Assembly (NCBI GenBank): GCA_937890845.1
Contig: CALADR010000206.1
Coordinates: 1-18,458 of the forward strand
Source: an uncultured Bacteroidales bacterium
GTDB taxonomy: Bacteria; Bacteroidota; Bacteroidia; Bacteroidales; UBA932
Reading direction: 5' to 3'
Length of the DNA stretch: 18,458 nt
Numbering within the stretch: position 1 is the first letter of the stretch; the number at the start of each line of letters is the position of its first letter. Position numbers and translations under genes: made by a program. Positions 1-7,868 of the stretch are shown here, piece by piece. Under the pieces are notes generated by a model, which saw nothing but the letters and a program-made list of their open reading frames with translations, ran no database searches and was not told the DNA's origin.

Positions 1-1145
1 TCACGCTCTATGGAATTCAAGTTAGGGGGAGTACGTCCTGAGTTGTTGGTATTGCCTCTGTCCATAAGAGAAGTCCGGCCCCAGAGACACTCTGACCGCA
101 AATTATAATCATAAAAGTCAGGAAGTCCCAAAGCATGCCCCATCTCGTGACAAAATGTTCCTATACCGGCAATAGGATCATCATCCCTGCCGTCAGTAGC
201 GCGCTCTGAAGTGCAGGCAAAGCCGCTTATCCTGATACCGTCCGGACGCCATGACTCTGAGTGTCCCTGATCAACAAAACCGAACTTGGACCAGATATGG
301 TCCGATCCCGCACCAGCAGCCTCATCTCCACCGGCATAAATGATAAGAAGATAGTCAAGGACTCCGTCCCTGTCATAATCATATTTTGAAAAATCGACTT
401 TTATGTCCGCAAGCCGGCAAGCCTCAAAGGCCATCTTGCCTACTCTGATATCCGACCCTGCTTCCGAAACATTCTGGTTTCTTCCATAATAACCTACAGG
501 CTTGTCAAGAGTCACAATATCAGCAAGATCAAAGACAAATGTACATTTGCCGGAAAACTGCTCATCGAAATAATCTTTGACACTGCCCTCCGCACCGTTT
601 ACAGAATAACCTTTCTGGTTAAGGAAAAGTTCAAAATCTGATTTAGTATATTTGAACTTCAAATCACTGAACTCTACCAGAAGTACAGGAACGTGTATTT
701 CATCCGAGTAGGAATCAAGAAATGCCGCACTGGAAATATGCTCTTTAAACGTCTCTTTACTGATTCCTGCCTGATACTCTGCGCTTCTGCTTCTGAAAGC
801 CATATCTGCCAGAGTCTCATAAGGAATTGCACCCGACAACGACAGCAGCGACTGACCCTGCTCCCCTACCTTGCAGCCAGTACTGACCAAAGTTCCCGAA
901 GATTCATAAAACCCATAATAATAGAAACCGTCTTCTTCCTGTATAAGAGGTTTGCCATCAAGAGACTGAAGGACTTTAAGGAATTCATCTCCGGAAAGTC
1001 TTGCACTGAATCTGTAACCGTCAGGCTGTACAAGGACTATCTCCGTTCTGCGGACCGGACTTGCACAGGCTTTCTCCAAAGAAGACACAGACAGGACGGC
1101 ACTCAAAACGAGTACAGTAAATACTGGTACAAAATATTTTTCCAT
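1..1145 (-). CDS. M6-family secreted metallopeptidase, C-terminus cut by window edge
   Basis: The reading frame is open from 1145 down to base 1 with no stop, so the 3' part lies outside; 381 codons are visible. The first ~29 residues form a signal peptide (MEKYF, then a hydrophobic stretch ending near KACA), so the protein is exported. Residues ~35-80 resemble the N-terminal segment usual in Bacteroidales M6 proteins (PDGYRFSARLSGDEF). Residues ~187-206 (EGSVKDYFDEQFSGKCTF) match the family block before the catalytic domain. The zinc site HEMGHALGLPDFYD at 333-346 gives the ligands H333 and H337, catalytic E334 and a probable Asp third ligand. It is followed by SLMD (359-362) and GRTPP (370-374), also typical. 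The family includes immune inhibitor A-type endopeptidases; the substrate here is unknown. An in-frame ATG at 1157 adds four residues (MSFL); 1145 was preferred because it gives a conventional signal-peptide n-region. Divergent from the PCMD gene. Confidence 0.85.
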   Translation of the reverse strand, partial: MEKYFVPVFTVLVLSAVLSVSSLEKACASPVRRTEIVLVQPDGYRFSARLSGDEFLKVLQSLDGKPLIQEEDGFYYYGFYESSGTLVSTGCKVGEQGQSLLSLSGAIPYETLADMAFRSRSAEYQAGISKETFKEHISSAAFLDSYSDEIHVPVLLVEFSDLKFKYTKSDFELFLNQKGYSVNGAEGSVKDYFDEQFSGKCTFVFDLADIVTLDKPVGYYGRNQNVSEAGSDIRVGKMAFEACRLADIKVDFSKYDYDRDGVLDYLLIIYAGGDEAAGAGSDHIWSKFGFVDQGHSESWRPDGIRISGFACTSERATDGRDDDPIAGIGTFCHEMGHALGLPDFYDYNLRSECLWGRTSLMDRGNTNNSGRTPPNLNSIER

Positions 1146-1194
1146 TAAAAACGACATTCTGCCGGCAATTACTATAATGGAGACAATAATTTCC

Positions 1195-1202
1195 TATTTT
1201 TG
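1195..1202 (+). promoter_or_regulatory. Candidate Bacteroidota -7 box upstream of PCMD gene
   Basis: TATTTTTG matches TAnnTTTG in the divergent gap 1146-1283, which would leave a leader of about 75 bases before the ATG at 1284. No convincing -33 TTG element is visible at the usual distance, so this is a motif match only. No matching box was found for the M6 gene on the other strand. Confidence 0.35.
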
Positions 1203-1283
1203 CTTCAATTCGGGAAATTGCACATTATTTGCAATAGAGTCTTCCTCGTACTACAATTTAAACTGCATATTTAGTGATTTTTT

Positions 1284-2261
1284 ATGAGACGAACAATTAT
1301 AGATTCATTTGCCACCTTTCTCCTGCTACCATTTTCACTATCGTTATCCGCTCAAGATCAGACTGTTGAACTCTTGAATAAGTACGGTACTTTCGACTCC
1401 TGGTCATACCGGGCTGTCAAGGAGTCCGGTATCATCGGAGGCGACACCAAATATCTCTGCGAATTCTACGGAGACAGAGACACAGTCTTCACTCAGGAGC
1501 CGTACAGTGCTCCTGAAGGGTACCTCTGGAGGACCAACAATGTCATGGCTGTAGTAGCCGGTATCACTAAAGTAAGCACTACGGTATTCCCGGAGAAAAG
1601 GAATGATGGCTACTGCGCCCGCATTGAAACAAGAACGGCAAAGGTAAAGGCCATAGGTATAATAAATCTTGAAGTAACCTGCCAGGGGGCATTGATAACA
1701 GGAGCCCTCAACGAACCTATCCGCGATACCAAAAACCCTACGGCCAAAGTAATCTACGGTCTTCCATTTACAGGGCGTCCGCGCGCACTGCGCTTTGATT
1801 ACAAGGCAGATGTAGGACACGAAGTCATAAAAGGTACCGGGTTTGCAAAATTAAAGGGAATGGGCTATCCCGACTACCCTGAAATCGCCATACTTCTTCA
1901 GAAAAGATGGGAAGACAACGATGGGCAGATACATGCACAGAGAGTCGGCACGGGAGTAATGAGGATAACTGAAAATGCCCCCGAATGGATAAACGGGTAC
2001 CGCCTGAGGGTACATTATGGAGACATAACATCACAGCCTTTCTATGAAGACTATATGGGACTCAACAACGACCCTGAAAAAGCGTTCCATGCCATAAACA
2101 GCCAAGGCAAGGACGTAACTGTTATAGAAGACGGTTGGGCGCATCCAATGGATACACCCAACACACTTATAATAAAATTCCTGTCAAGCTGCGGAATCCC
2201 CTTCTACGGAGGTGTAGGCAATACTCTTTGGATTGACAACGTAACCCTGGAAATGCCTTGA
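1284..2261 (+). CDS. PCMD-domain periplasmic protein (putative carbohydrate metabolism domain)
   Basis: A 325-residue protein. Residues 1-24 form a Sec signal peptide ending in SLSAQ; there is no Cys there, so it is predicted to be soluble and periplasmic rather than a lipoprotein. Most of the rest resembles the PCMD family (PF13201), common in Bacteroidales. Recognisable blocks are the early FDSW segment, the GLPFTGRPRALRFDYKAD block (~159-176), the central AILLQKRW strand, and the C-terminal GGVGNTLWIDNVTL (~309-322). PCMD is a beta-rich domain suspected from genomic context to bind or process carbohydrate; no reaction is established and no catalytic residues can be named. Many relatives are lipoproteins with an added N-terminal domain, whereas this one is a short stand-alone form. 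It is transcribed alone and ends 17 bases before the convergent M49-like gene. Confidence 0.75.
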   Translation: MRRTIIDSFATFLLLPFSLSLSAQDQTVELLNKYGTFDSWSYRAVKESGIIGGDTKYLCEFYGDRDTVFTQEPYSAPEGYLWRTNNVMAVVAGITKVSTTVFPEKRNDGYCARIETRTAKVKAIGIINLEVTCQGALITGALNEPIRDTKNPTAKVIYGLPFTGRPRALRFDYKADVGHEVIKGTGFAKLKGMGYPDYPEIAILLQKRWEDNDGQIHAQRVGTGVMRITENAPEWINGYRLRVHYGDITSQPFYEDYMGLNNDPEKAFHAINSQGKDVTVIEDGWAHPMDTPNTLIIKFLSSCGIPFYGGVGNTLWIDNVTLEMP

Positions 2262-2278
2262 TTCCATCCTGGACTCCA

Positions 2279-3889
2279 CTACCAGACAAAGTCAAATCTT
2301 ATATCGCGAGGAATATTCTTGCCGTTCACATGCGCTATATCTGCAGCCAAAGGCTCGCCTACAGTCGCATTCTTTGAACTGTACTCCTTGGCAAACTGGT
2401 AATTACCTGTAGCCTGGGTAGTAAGAATAAGTTCCGCCCATGCATTGATTACTTCAGGTGCCTTCTCGTAGTCAATATGATAGAGACCTGACTTGTTTCG
2501 TGTAAATGCTCCGTTGTCCTTCATGAAGTTGTAGCACATCATATTGGCCTTTCCGTGTGAAGATGCCGCACCGAAACGTACTGAACGGACAAGTCCGGCA
2601 ATGAAGGTAGTTATTGCGTCTTCCTTGGTAATCAGAGGAATCTCCTTCATATCTATAAGTTTACAAACCATAAACAGTCCGAGGATATCAGCCTTTGCCT
2701 CTTCCCATGTGGTCTTCTCATCTTTAAGTGCGCTGTCAACAGATCCGAGTCCGTTTACAGTCTCCTTTACACCAAGGCCATGTGCCACCTCATGGAAAGT
2801 AACATTCCAGAAGAAGGCTTCAGAGCGAAGATGTTTACGCTGCGAAGGCTCTATCAAAACTTTGCCAATAGGAAGAAGTATCTTGCTGAACTTTGCGGTT
2901 ATACTATTGTACAGTTGGAGACGTCTCGTTCCCTTGACTGCCTGTACCCTGTCGTCATTAGGCAGGTTGATGGCTATGGTCTTGCTGCCGGCATTGCAGT
3001 CTCCGGCATAATATACAGCATCATATACATTAAGGTCGGAAGATGTTCCTGGGACAAAAGTCTTGTATTCTTCCGGGCAAGGCAGTATTTTCTGCAGATC
3101 AGGCAACATGGATACATACTTGGCAAGATCACGGCTGCGCTCCTCGTCTTTCAGAAGAATAAAGCACTCATACGAAGTCTTGATTTCATTAAGTTTGTCA
3201 TCATAGTTTTCTATAGGCCCTATGACTATATCTATATTACTGTCTTTCATATCCATCCAAGCCAGGTCACTCTCATAGTACTCGTCTGTCCTGAATGCTT
3301 CGACTCTTTTTTTCAGATAATTTTTAAGACCCGGATTCTCAGTAATGCCTGCAGCTTCTTCAAGATAAAGACATATCTTATCAAGAGAGGCCTTGTACTC
3401 GTCTCTGTACCATACTGTTTTCAGAGAACCGTCAGCATTCCTTCTCAATACGGTATAAGGACTGTTCTTTGCAGGATCATCATAAGCATCAAACTCTGCC
3501 TTGGTAATGTCAGCAGGATAATAGCAGGCTCCTGCAGGTTTTTCTCCGTATCCTGAAACGAAAGGAGAATTGTTGTCCAGTCTGTCCCACGGGCCATAGT
3601 TTATTTTTGCGAAGTCTTTTTCAGCCTGAGAGGACAATGCATCCATAGCTGTCTTGTCTCCGAATGTCTGCTGCCAGAACAAGTCATCGATGACTACTGC
3701 CGCAGACCTGAACAGGTTGAGAACCTGCCTGTCCTTATCGGAAAGATTGTCCATCAGCGGTGAACTTATATTTACTACCGCATATTCATCCACTTTGGTC
3801 TGCAGTTCTGATTTTCCTTTGTCAGAACAAGATACTGTCATAGCGGCAACCAGTGCAGCCGCTGTGCAGAGATTTGTTTTTTTCATCAT
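2279..3889 (-). CDS. M49-like (dipeptidyl peptidase III-related) zinc peptidase, lipoprotein
   Basis: A 536-residue protein. The N-terminus MMKKTNLC...TVSCSDKG looks like a lipoprotein signal peptide with Cys21 as the lipidated residue, so it should be anchored in the envelope. The zinc site is H366-E-V-A-H370 followed by GLG. A second block, EEAKAD (396-401), supplies the third ligand (E396 or E397), equivalent to the EECRAE block of dipeptidyl peptidase III. The segment AGDCNAGSKTIAINLPND (295-312) is also characteristic of the bacterial and plant DPP III-like group. Canonical M49 enzymes carry a six-residue HEXXGH; this protein has the five-residue HEXXH spacing. It probably cleaves peptides from the N-terminus, but family relatives have been given misleading names (NUDIX or reductase) and the activity is unproven. 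The start is a double Met (3889 or 3886). No promoter box was seen; the tpiA terminator lies just upstream, so it is probably transcribed separately. Confidence 0.75.
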   Translation of the reverse strand: MMKKTNLCTAAALVAAMTVSCSDKGKSELQTKVDEYAVVNISSPLMDNLSDKDRQVLNLFRSAAVVIDDLFWQQTFGDKTAMDALSSQAEKDFAKINYGPWDRLDNNSPFVSGYGEKPAGACYYPADITKAEFDAYDDPAKNSPYTVLRRNADGSLKTVWYRDEYKASLDKICLYLEEAAGITENPGLKNYLKKRVEAFRTDEYYESDLAWMDMKDSNIDIVIGPIENYDDKLNEIKTSYECFILLKDEERSRDLAKYVSMLPDLQKILPCPEEYKTFVPGTSSDLNVYDAVYYAGDCNAGSKTIAINLPNDDRVQAVKGTRRLQLYNSITAKFSKILLPIGKVLIEPSQRKHLRSEAFFWNVTFHEVAHGLGVKETVNGLGSVDSALKDEKTTWEEAKADILGLFMVCKLIDMKEIPLITKEDAITTFIAGLVRSVRFGAASSHGKANMMCYNFMKDNGAFTRNKSGLYHIDYEKAPEVINAWAELILTTQATGNYQFAKEYSSKNATVGEPLAADIAHVNGKNIPRDIRFDFVW

Positions 3890-3934
3890 AAAAGTGCTAT
3901 GATTATTAGAAGCTGTTTAAATTTTTATCATCAT

Positions 3935-3993
3935 AAAAAAAACGAAGACTGCCTCTTCCCAGCTGATTACAACGGTGAAGTGACAGTCTTTTC
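3935..3993 (-). terminator. Intrinsic terminator downstream of tpiA
   Basis: Read on the minus strand, AAGACTG (bases 3990-3984) pairs with CAGTCTT (3951-3945). Pairing then extends inward, with one mismatch, through CACTTC/GAAG-type bases (roughly 3983-3974 against 3952-3960). A run of eight T follows (A-tract 3935-3942 on the plus strand). A long stem plus U-tract right after the tpiA stop at 4038 fits a rho-independent terminator, separating tpiA from the M49-like gene. Confidence 0.7.
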
Positions 3994-4037
3994 ATATTCA
4001 TATTCAGACATAAAAGTCCGGAACTGTCCGGTAACTT

Positions 4038-4790
4038 TTAGAATGAAAGTGCGATTCCGATAAAGTCTTCAGCCTTGAGAGCAGCACCTCCGATAAGACC
4101 TCCGTCAATATCAGGACAGGCAAAAAGCTCCTTTGCATTTGAAGGCTTGCAGCTTCCGCCGTAAAGGATAGTGATCTCCTCGGCAAGAGCACCGAATTTG
4201 TCAGCAAGTACCTTACGTGCACAAGCGTGGATTTCCTGAGCCTGCTCTGCAGTAGCTGTCTTACCAGTTCCGATAGCCCAAACCGGCTCGTAAGCTACGA
4301 TAACCTTAGCCATTTCCTCTGCTGAAAGAGTATAGAGAACGTTCTTGATCTGGTCAGAAACTACCTCAAAATGACGGCCGGCCTCGCGCTCCTCAAGGTT
4401 TTCACCTATACAGAAAATCGGAGAAAGTCCCTGTGCAATAGCAAGCTTTACTTTTTCAACAAGCTTTGCATCTGTCTCTCCATAGTACTGTCTTCTCTCA
4501 GAGTGTCCGAGTACAACATACTCGCAACCTGCTGAAGCAAGCATCTTTACAGAAACCTCTCCTGTATATGCACCACTTTCCTTATCAGCGCAGTTCTGTG
4601 CTGAAAGACCTACTGCAGATCCCTTTACGATCTCTGCTACTGGAACAAGGTGTGTGAATGGGGGAGCAATGATGAGTTTTACTGATGCTGGCACTTCTGC
4701 TGATTTTTCCACTACTGCCTTGGCCAGTTCAAGACCTTCTGAAACTGTAGTATTCATCTTCCAGTTTCCGGCTACGATTTTCTTTCTCAT
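4038..4790 (-). CDS. tpiA: Triosephosphate isomerase
   Basis: Interconverts dihydroxyacetone phosphate and glyceraldehyde 3-phosphate in cytoplasmic glycolysis and gluconeogenesis. At 250 residues it is full length. The TIM-barrel active site is complete: N9 and K11 in AGNWKMN, electrophile H96 in LGHSERR, and catalytic base E168 in VAYEPVWAIGTGKTAT, which includes the flexible loop 6. The phosphate-binding C-terminal segments YGGSCKPSNAKEL (210-222) and GLIGGAAL (231-238) are intact. The start is unambiguous because MRKKIVAGNWKMN is the standard N-terminus. It is divergent from tyrS across a 176-bp gap that holds a candidate promoter for each gene, and is followed by a strong terminator, so it is probably monocistronic. 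Confidence 0.97.
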   Translation of the reverse strand: MRKKIVAGNWKMNTTVSEGLELAKAVVEKSAEVPASVKLIIAPPFTHLVPVAEIVKGSAVGLSAQNCADKESGAYTGEVSVKMLASAGCEYVVLGHSERRQYYGETDAKLVEKVKLAIAQGLSPIFCIGENLEEREAGRHFEVVSDQIKNVLYTLSAEEMAKVIVAYEPVWAIGTGKTATAEQAQEIHACARKVLADKFGALAEEITILYGGSCKPSNAKELFACPDIDGGLIGGAALKAEDFIGIALSF

Positions 4791-4810
4791 AATAAAATAT
4801 GTTTATATTA

Positions 4811-4824
4811 ACTTCGTTCGAAGT
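4811..4824. repeat. Short inverted repeat at the tpiA transcription start
   Basis: ACTTCG-TT-CGAAGT is a perfect 6-bp inverted repeat with a 2-base centre, lying directly after the candidate tpiA -7 box. It could be an operator half-site pair or a leader hairpin, or it may be chance. Confidence 0.35.
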
Positions 4825-4826
4825 GG

Positions 4827-4834
4827 CAAATTTA
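4827..4834 (-). promoter_or_regulatory. Candidate -7 box for tpiA
   Basis: On the minus strand the bases read TAAATTTG, a match to TAnnTTTG, placing transcription start about 30 bases before the tpiA ATG. The -33 element is not clear: TTG triplets on the minus strand lie at spacings of about 14 and 25. Immediately downstream is a 14-base inverted repeat (4811-4824). Confidence 0.4.
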
Positions 4835-4907
4835 CGAATTATTCCTGACAATTATGCCGCAATGGCAATTTTTCTCCAAATCGGTACGTCATCTGATCTT
4901 TTCTGCT

Positions 4908-4915
4908 TATCTTTG
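4908..4915 (+). promoter_or_regulatory. Candidate -7 box for the tyrS-rbfA-permease operon
   Basis: TATCTTTG is an excellent match to the Bacteroidota -7 consensus TAnnTTTG, about 50 bases before the tyrS ATG at 4967. The leader between is A/T-rich with no Shine-Dalgarno sequence, as usual in this phylum. No clear -33 TTG is seen. Confidence 0.5.
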
Positions 4916-4966
4916 TAGGTTACGTAGATATTGAAAAACCAAAATTAAAAATATTTATATCATTCG

Positions 4967-6256
4967 ATGAAAAACTTTGTTGAGGAACTCAAATGGAGGG
5001 GCATGATACAGGAAATCATGCCGGGGACAGAAGAAAAACTTATGGAAGGCCCTACTGCAGCGTATGTAGGAATTGACCCTACTGCAGACTCTTTGCACAT
5101 CGGACACCTGGTAAGCGTAATGATTCTCAAGCACTTTCAGAACTGCGGACATAAACCGTTCGCTCTGGTGGGCGGAGCAACTGGAATGATCGGTGACCCT
5201 TCAATGAAATCTCAGGAAAGGAATCTGCTCGATGAAGAAACTCTCGCACATAATGTTGCCTGCATCAAAAAGCAGTTGTCCAGGTTCCTGGATTTCGAAT
5301 CAGACACACCTAACAGGGCCGAGCTTGTGAACAACTACGACTGGATGAAAGACTACAGTTTCATAAACTTCGCCCGTGACATTGGAAAGCATATCACTGT
5401 CAACTATATGATGGCAAAAGATTCTGTAAAGAAAAGACTGTCGTCAGAATCACGCGAAGGAATGTCATTCACTGAATTCACATACCAGCTTCTACAGGGA
5501 TATGACTTTCTATGGCTCTACCAGAATAAAGGTTGCACTTTACAGATGGGAGGAAGTGACCAGTGGGGAAACATCACAACCGGTACAGAACTGATACGCA
5601 GGACTATAGGTAAAGAAGCATTTGCTCTCACCTGTCCTCTTATCACCAAGGCTGACGGAGGCAAATTCGGAAAGACCGAAAAAGGAAATATCTGGCTTGA
5701 CCCTGAAAGGACTTCACCATACCAGTTCTACCAGTTCTGGCTCAATGTATCTGACAGTGACGCAGCCAAATATATAAAGATATTCACTATGCTCACAAAG
5801 GAGCAGATTGACAGCGCTATCGAGGAGCATATGCAGGCGCCTCACCTCAGGACGCTGCAGAAACTTCTTGCAAAAGAAATCACTGTGATGGTACATGGGG
5901 AAGATGAGTACAACAAGGCTGTCGCAGCATCTGAAATGCTCTTCGGGAATGCAACTTCAGATGCTCTCCGCTCACTTGACGAGAAAACATTCCTTCAGGT
6001 ATTCGACGGCGTGCCTACATTTGAAGTAAATGCTGACAAGCTTCCTATGAACATTCTTGATCTTCTGGCAGTGGAAACAGCTGTATTCCCATCAAAGGGA
6101 GAATGCAGAAAGATGGTCCAGTCAAACGGTGTCAGCATTGACAAGGAAAAAGTATCAGACATAAATGCAATGATAGGACTGGAGTCTGTCCTTAACGGCA
6201 AATACATTCTTGCACAGAAAGGCAAGAAAAATTATTTTATAATCAAATTAAGCTAA
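4967..6256 (+). CDS. tyrS: Tyrosyl-tRNA synthetase
   Basis: Charges tRNA-Tyr with tyrosine in the cytoplasm using ATP. A 429-residue class I synthetase of the usual bacterial length. It carries HIGH at 44-47 within DPTADSLHIGHLV, the tyrosine-site block QMGGSDQWGN (193-202), and the KMSKS-equivalent KFGKT at 233-237. The last ~65 residues form an S4 RNA-binding domain (around FPSKGECRKMVQSNGVSI) that contacts the tRNA. The start ATG is supported by the standard KNFVEELKWRGM N-terminus. First gene of a tight plus-strand operon: its stop is 6 bases before the rbfA ATG. Confidence 0.97.
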   Translation: MKNFVEELKWRGMIQEIMPGTEEKLMEGPTAAYVGIDPTADSLHIGHLVSVMILKHFQNCGHKPFALVGGATGMIGDPSMKSQERNLLDEETLAHNVACIKKQLSRFLDFESDTPNRAELVNNYDWMKDYSFINFARDIGKHITVNYMMAKDSVKKRLSSESREGMSFTEFTYQLLQGYDFLWLYQNKGCTLQMGGSDQWGNITTGTELIRRTIGKEAFALTCPLITKADGGKFGKTEKGNIWLDPERTSPYQFYQFWLNVSDSDAAKYIKIFTMLTKEQIDSAIEEHMQAPHLRTLQKLLAKEITVMVHGEDEYNKAVAASEMLFGNATSDALRSLDEKTFLQVFDGVPTFEVNADKLPMNILDLLAVETAVFPSKGECRKMVQSNGVSIDKEKVSDINAMIGLESVLNGKYILAQKGKKNYFIIKLS

Positions 6257-6262
6257 TTGTCT

Positions 6263-6610
6263 ATGGCAGCAGAAGAATCTACCAGACAGCTCAAAGTCTC
6301 GAAAGAACTCCAGAAAGATTTTGCCGAGATCATAAGAAGCAAGGGAATGGCGTTTTTCGACGGAGCTATGGTCAGCGTAAGCGGAGTAAAGATTAGTCCG
6401 GATCTTTCAGTCGCCAAGGTATACGTAAGCGTATTCCCGTCAGAGAAAGCGGAAAACGCAATGAAAACATTGGAAGACAATGCAAGGGCTCTGAGAGGAG
6501 AGCTCGGAAACAAAGTGGCGAAACAGTTCAGGATTGTCCCGGAAATAGCATTTTTCCTGGATAACTCCCTTGATTATGTCGCACACATTGAGGAACTTTT
6601 GAAAAAATAG
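6263..6610 (+). CDS. rbfA: 30S ribosome-binding factor RbfA
   Basis: A 115-residue, single KH-type domain protein that binds immature 30S subunits and assists late 16S rRNA 5'-end maturation and cold adaptation. The N-terminal STRQLKVSKELQKDFAEIIR and the mid-protein VSGVKISPDLSVAKVYVSVF fit the family, as does the C-terminal RIVPEIAFFLDNSLDYVAHI. A TTG directly after the tyrS stop (6257) is in frame and would add two residues (MS-), but the ATG at 6263 is the more likely start. It lies between tyrS and the FtsX-type permease, with 6- and 2-base gaps, so the three genes are surely co-transcribed. Confidence 0.93.
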   Translation: MAAEESTRQLKVSKELQKDFAEIIRSKGMAFFDGAMVSVSGVKISPDLSVAKVYVSVFPSEKAENAMKTLEDNARALRGELGNKVAKQFRIVPEIAFFLDNSLDYVAHIEELLKK

Positions 6611-6612
6611 AG

Positions 6613-7827
6613 ATGCACCTGCCGTTCTTCATAGCCCGCCGGTATCTTTTTGCCAGAAAATCGCACAATGTGATAAACATCATCTCGGCAATAAGTGCCA
6701 TCGGCATGGCTATAGGAACGGCAGCGCTCATTATAATACTGTCAATATACAACGGGTTTGACTCCCTTGTAAAATCCATGCTCGGTAATGTCGAGCCTGA
6801 TTTGCTGATAACTCCGTCAACAGGAAAGGCATTTATTCCGGAAGGAGAAACTTATGACTGGATTTATGAACAGAAGTCTGTCTTCAATATGTGCTGCATT
6901 CTTGAAGAAGATGTATTTATAAACTATGACGGACATCAGACAATAGCAAGGGCAAAAGGAGTTGACGAGATTTACGAAAGCGAATCCCCTCTCAGACATC
7001 ATCTCATAGAGGGGAAATTCTCTTTGCATAAAGGAGATATACCGCAAGCCTGCGTGGGGGCAGCGCTTGCGGCAAAATTAGATCTGAGCCCGCGATTTGT
7101 CGCTCCTGTCGAAATATATTATCCGTCAAGGACCCGAAACATATCCCTCAGTAACCCTGCGGCATCAATCGAGTCGGTAAAGGTATTTCCATCGGGCACA
7201 TTCAGCATTAACAACGACATTGACAACAAATTTCTGATAGTTCCGATAGAAACAATGCAGGAACTTCTGGAATACACGGAAGAAGTTTCAGGTGTGGAAA
7301 TAAGAATGATGGAAGGCACTTCAGCCAGAGAAATAGCCAGAGTGCAGAAAGGAATAAAAGAGCGGCTTGGCCCTGAATTTAGCGTTAAAGACCGCTTCCA
7401 GCAAAATGTTTCCCTTTACAAGATGATGAAATATGAGAAAATATCAATCTACATGATTCTCATATTCATAATAATCATTATAGCTTTCAATATTTTCGGT
7501 TCACTTTCCATGCTTATCATTGAAAAGAAGGGTGATATCGGAATACTTCGCAGTATGGGAGCGGAAGACAGTCTCATAAGACGCACATTCGTTCTTGAAG
7601 GATGGATGATTTCCCTGCTGGGACTTGCTGCAGGACTTGTTACAGGAATACTCTTTTCTCTGCTCCAGCAGCATTTCGGATTTATAAAAATGCCCGGCAA
7701 TTTCGTTGTCCAAGCATACCCTGTAATACTTTCTTTTGAAGATATAACAGCTACTGCAGCCGGAGTGGCTGCAGTAGGATATATAATCGCCCTTCTTCCA
7801 ACTGTTTCCATGCTAAGGAAATCCTGA
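6613..7827 (+). CDS. FtsX-family ABC transporter permease, LolC/LolE-like
   Basis: A 404-residue inner-membrane protein with the LolC/E and MacB topology: one N-terminal TM helix (~22-47), a large periplasmic domain (~48-275), then three TM helices (~276-302, 330-353, 378-398) that form the FtsX domain. The N-terminal FFIARRYLFARKSHNVIN is typical of LolC/E proteins. In that role it would work with an ATPase (LolD) to release lipoproteins from the inner membrane. No ATPase gene is present here, so the partner must be encoded elsewhere. The cytoplasmic coupling segment EKKGDIGILRSMGA (304-317) that contacts the ATPase is conserved. The start lies 2 bases after the rbfA stop. The exact substrate is inferred; a different FtsX-type exporter is possible. 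It is convergent with the DPP IV gene, with 41 bases between and no obvious terminator. Confidence 0.85.
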   Translation: MHLPFFIARRYLFARKSHNVINIISAISAIGMAIGTAALIIILSIYNGFDSLVKSMLGNVEPDLLITPSTGKAFIPEGETYDWIYEQKSVFNMCCILEEDVFINYDGHQTIARAKGVDEIYESESPLRHHLIEGKFSLHKGDIPQACVGAALAAKLDLSPRFVAPVEIYYPSRTRNISLSNPAASIESVKVFPSGTFSINNDIDNKFLIVPIETMQELLEYTEEVSGVEIRMMEGTSAREIARVQKGIKERLGPEFSVKDRFQQNVSLYKMMKYEKISIYMILIFIIIIIAFNIFGSLSMLIIEKKGDIGILRSMGAEDSLIRRTFVLEGWMISLLGLAAGLVTGILFSLLQQHFGFIKMPGNFVVQAYPVILSFEDITATAAGVAAVGYIIALLPTVSMLRKS

Positions 7828-7868
7828 AAGCCAGGGCCTTGAGCGGCAATTTAAGGACAAGTCCCTCC

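Noticed and set aside
693..1148. Open frame of 151 codons on the plus strand
   Set aside because: It lies antisense to the M6 peptidase, whose minus-strand frame carries a signal peptide and a full zinc motif; the plus-strand translation shows no family character.
2780..3556. Open frame of 258 codons on the plus strand
   Set aside because: It is antisense to the M49-like gene and lies inside its conserved catalytic part; the protein is Cys/Ile-rich with no domain pattern.
6257..6262. TTG start for rbfA directly after the tyrS stop
   Set aside because: It would add only two residues, and the ATG at 6263 is a standard start at a normal intergenic distance.
7801..7868. Frameshift at the end of the LolC/E-like permease or a bidirectional terminator
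   Set aside because: The permease already has all four TM helices and a usual length of ~404 residues. The 41-base gap has only short imperfect repeats.
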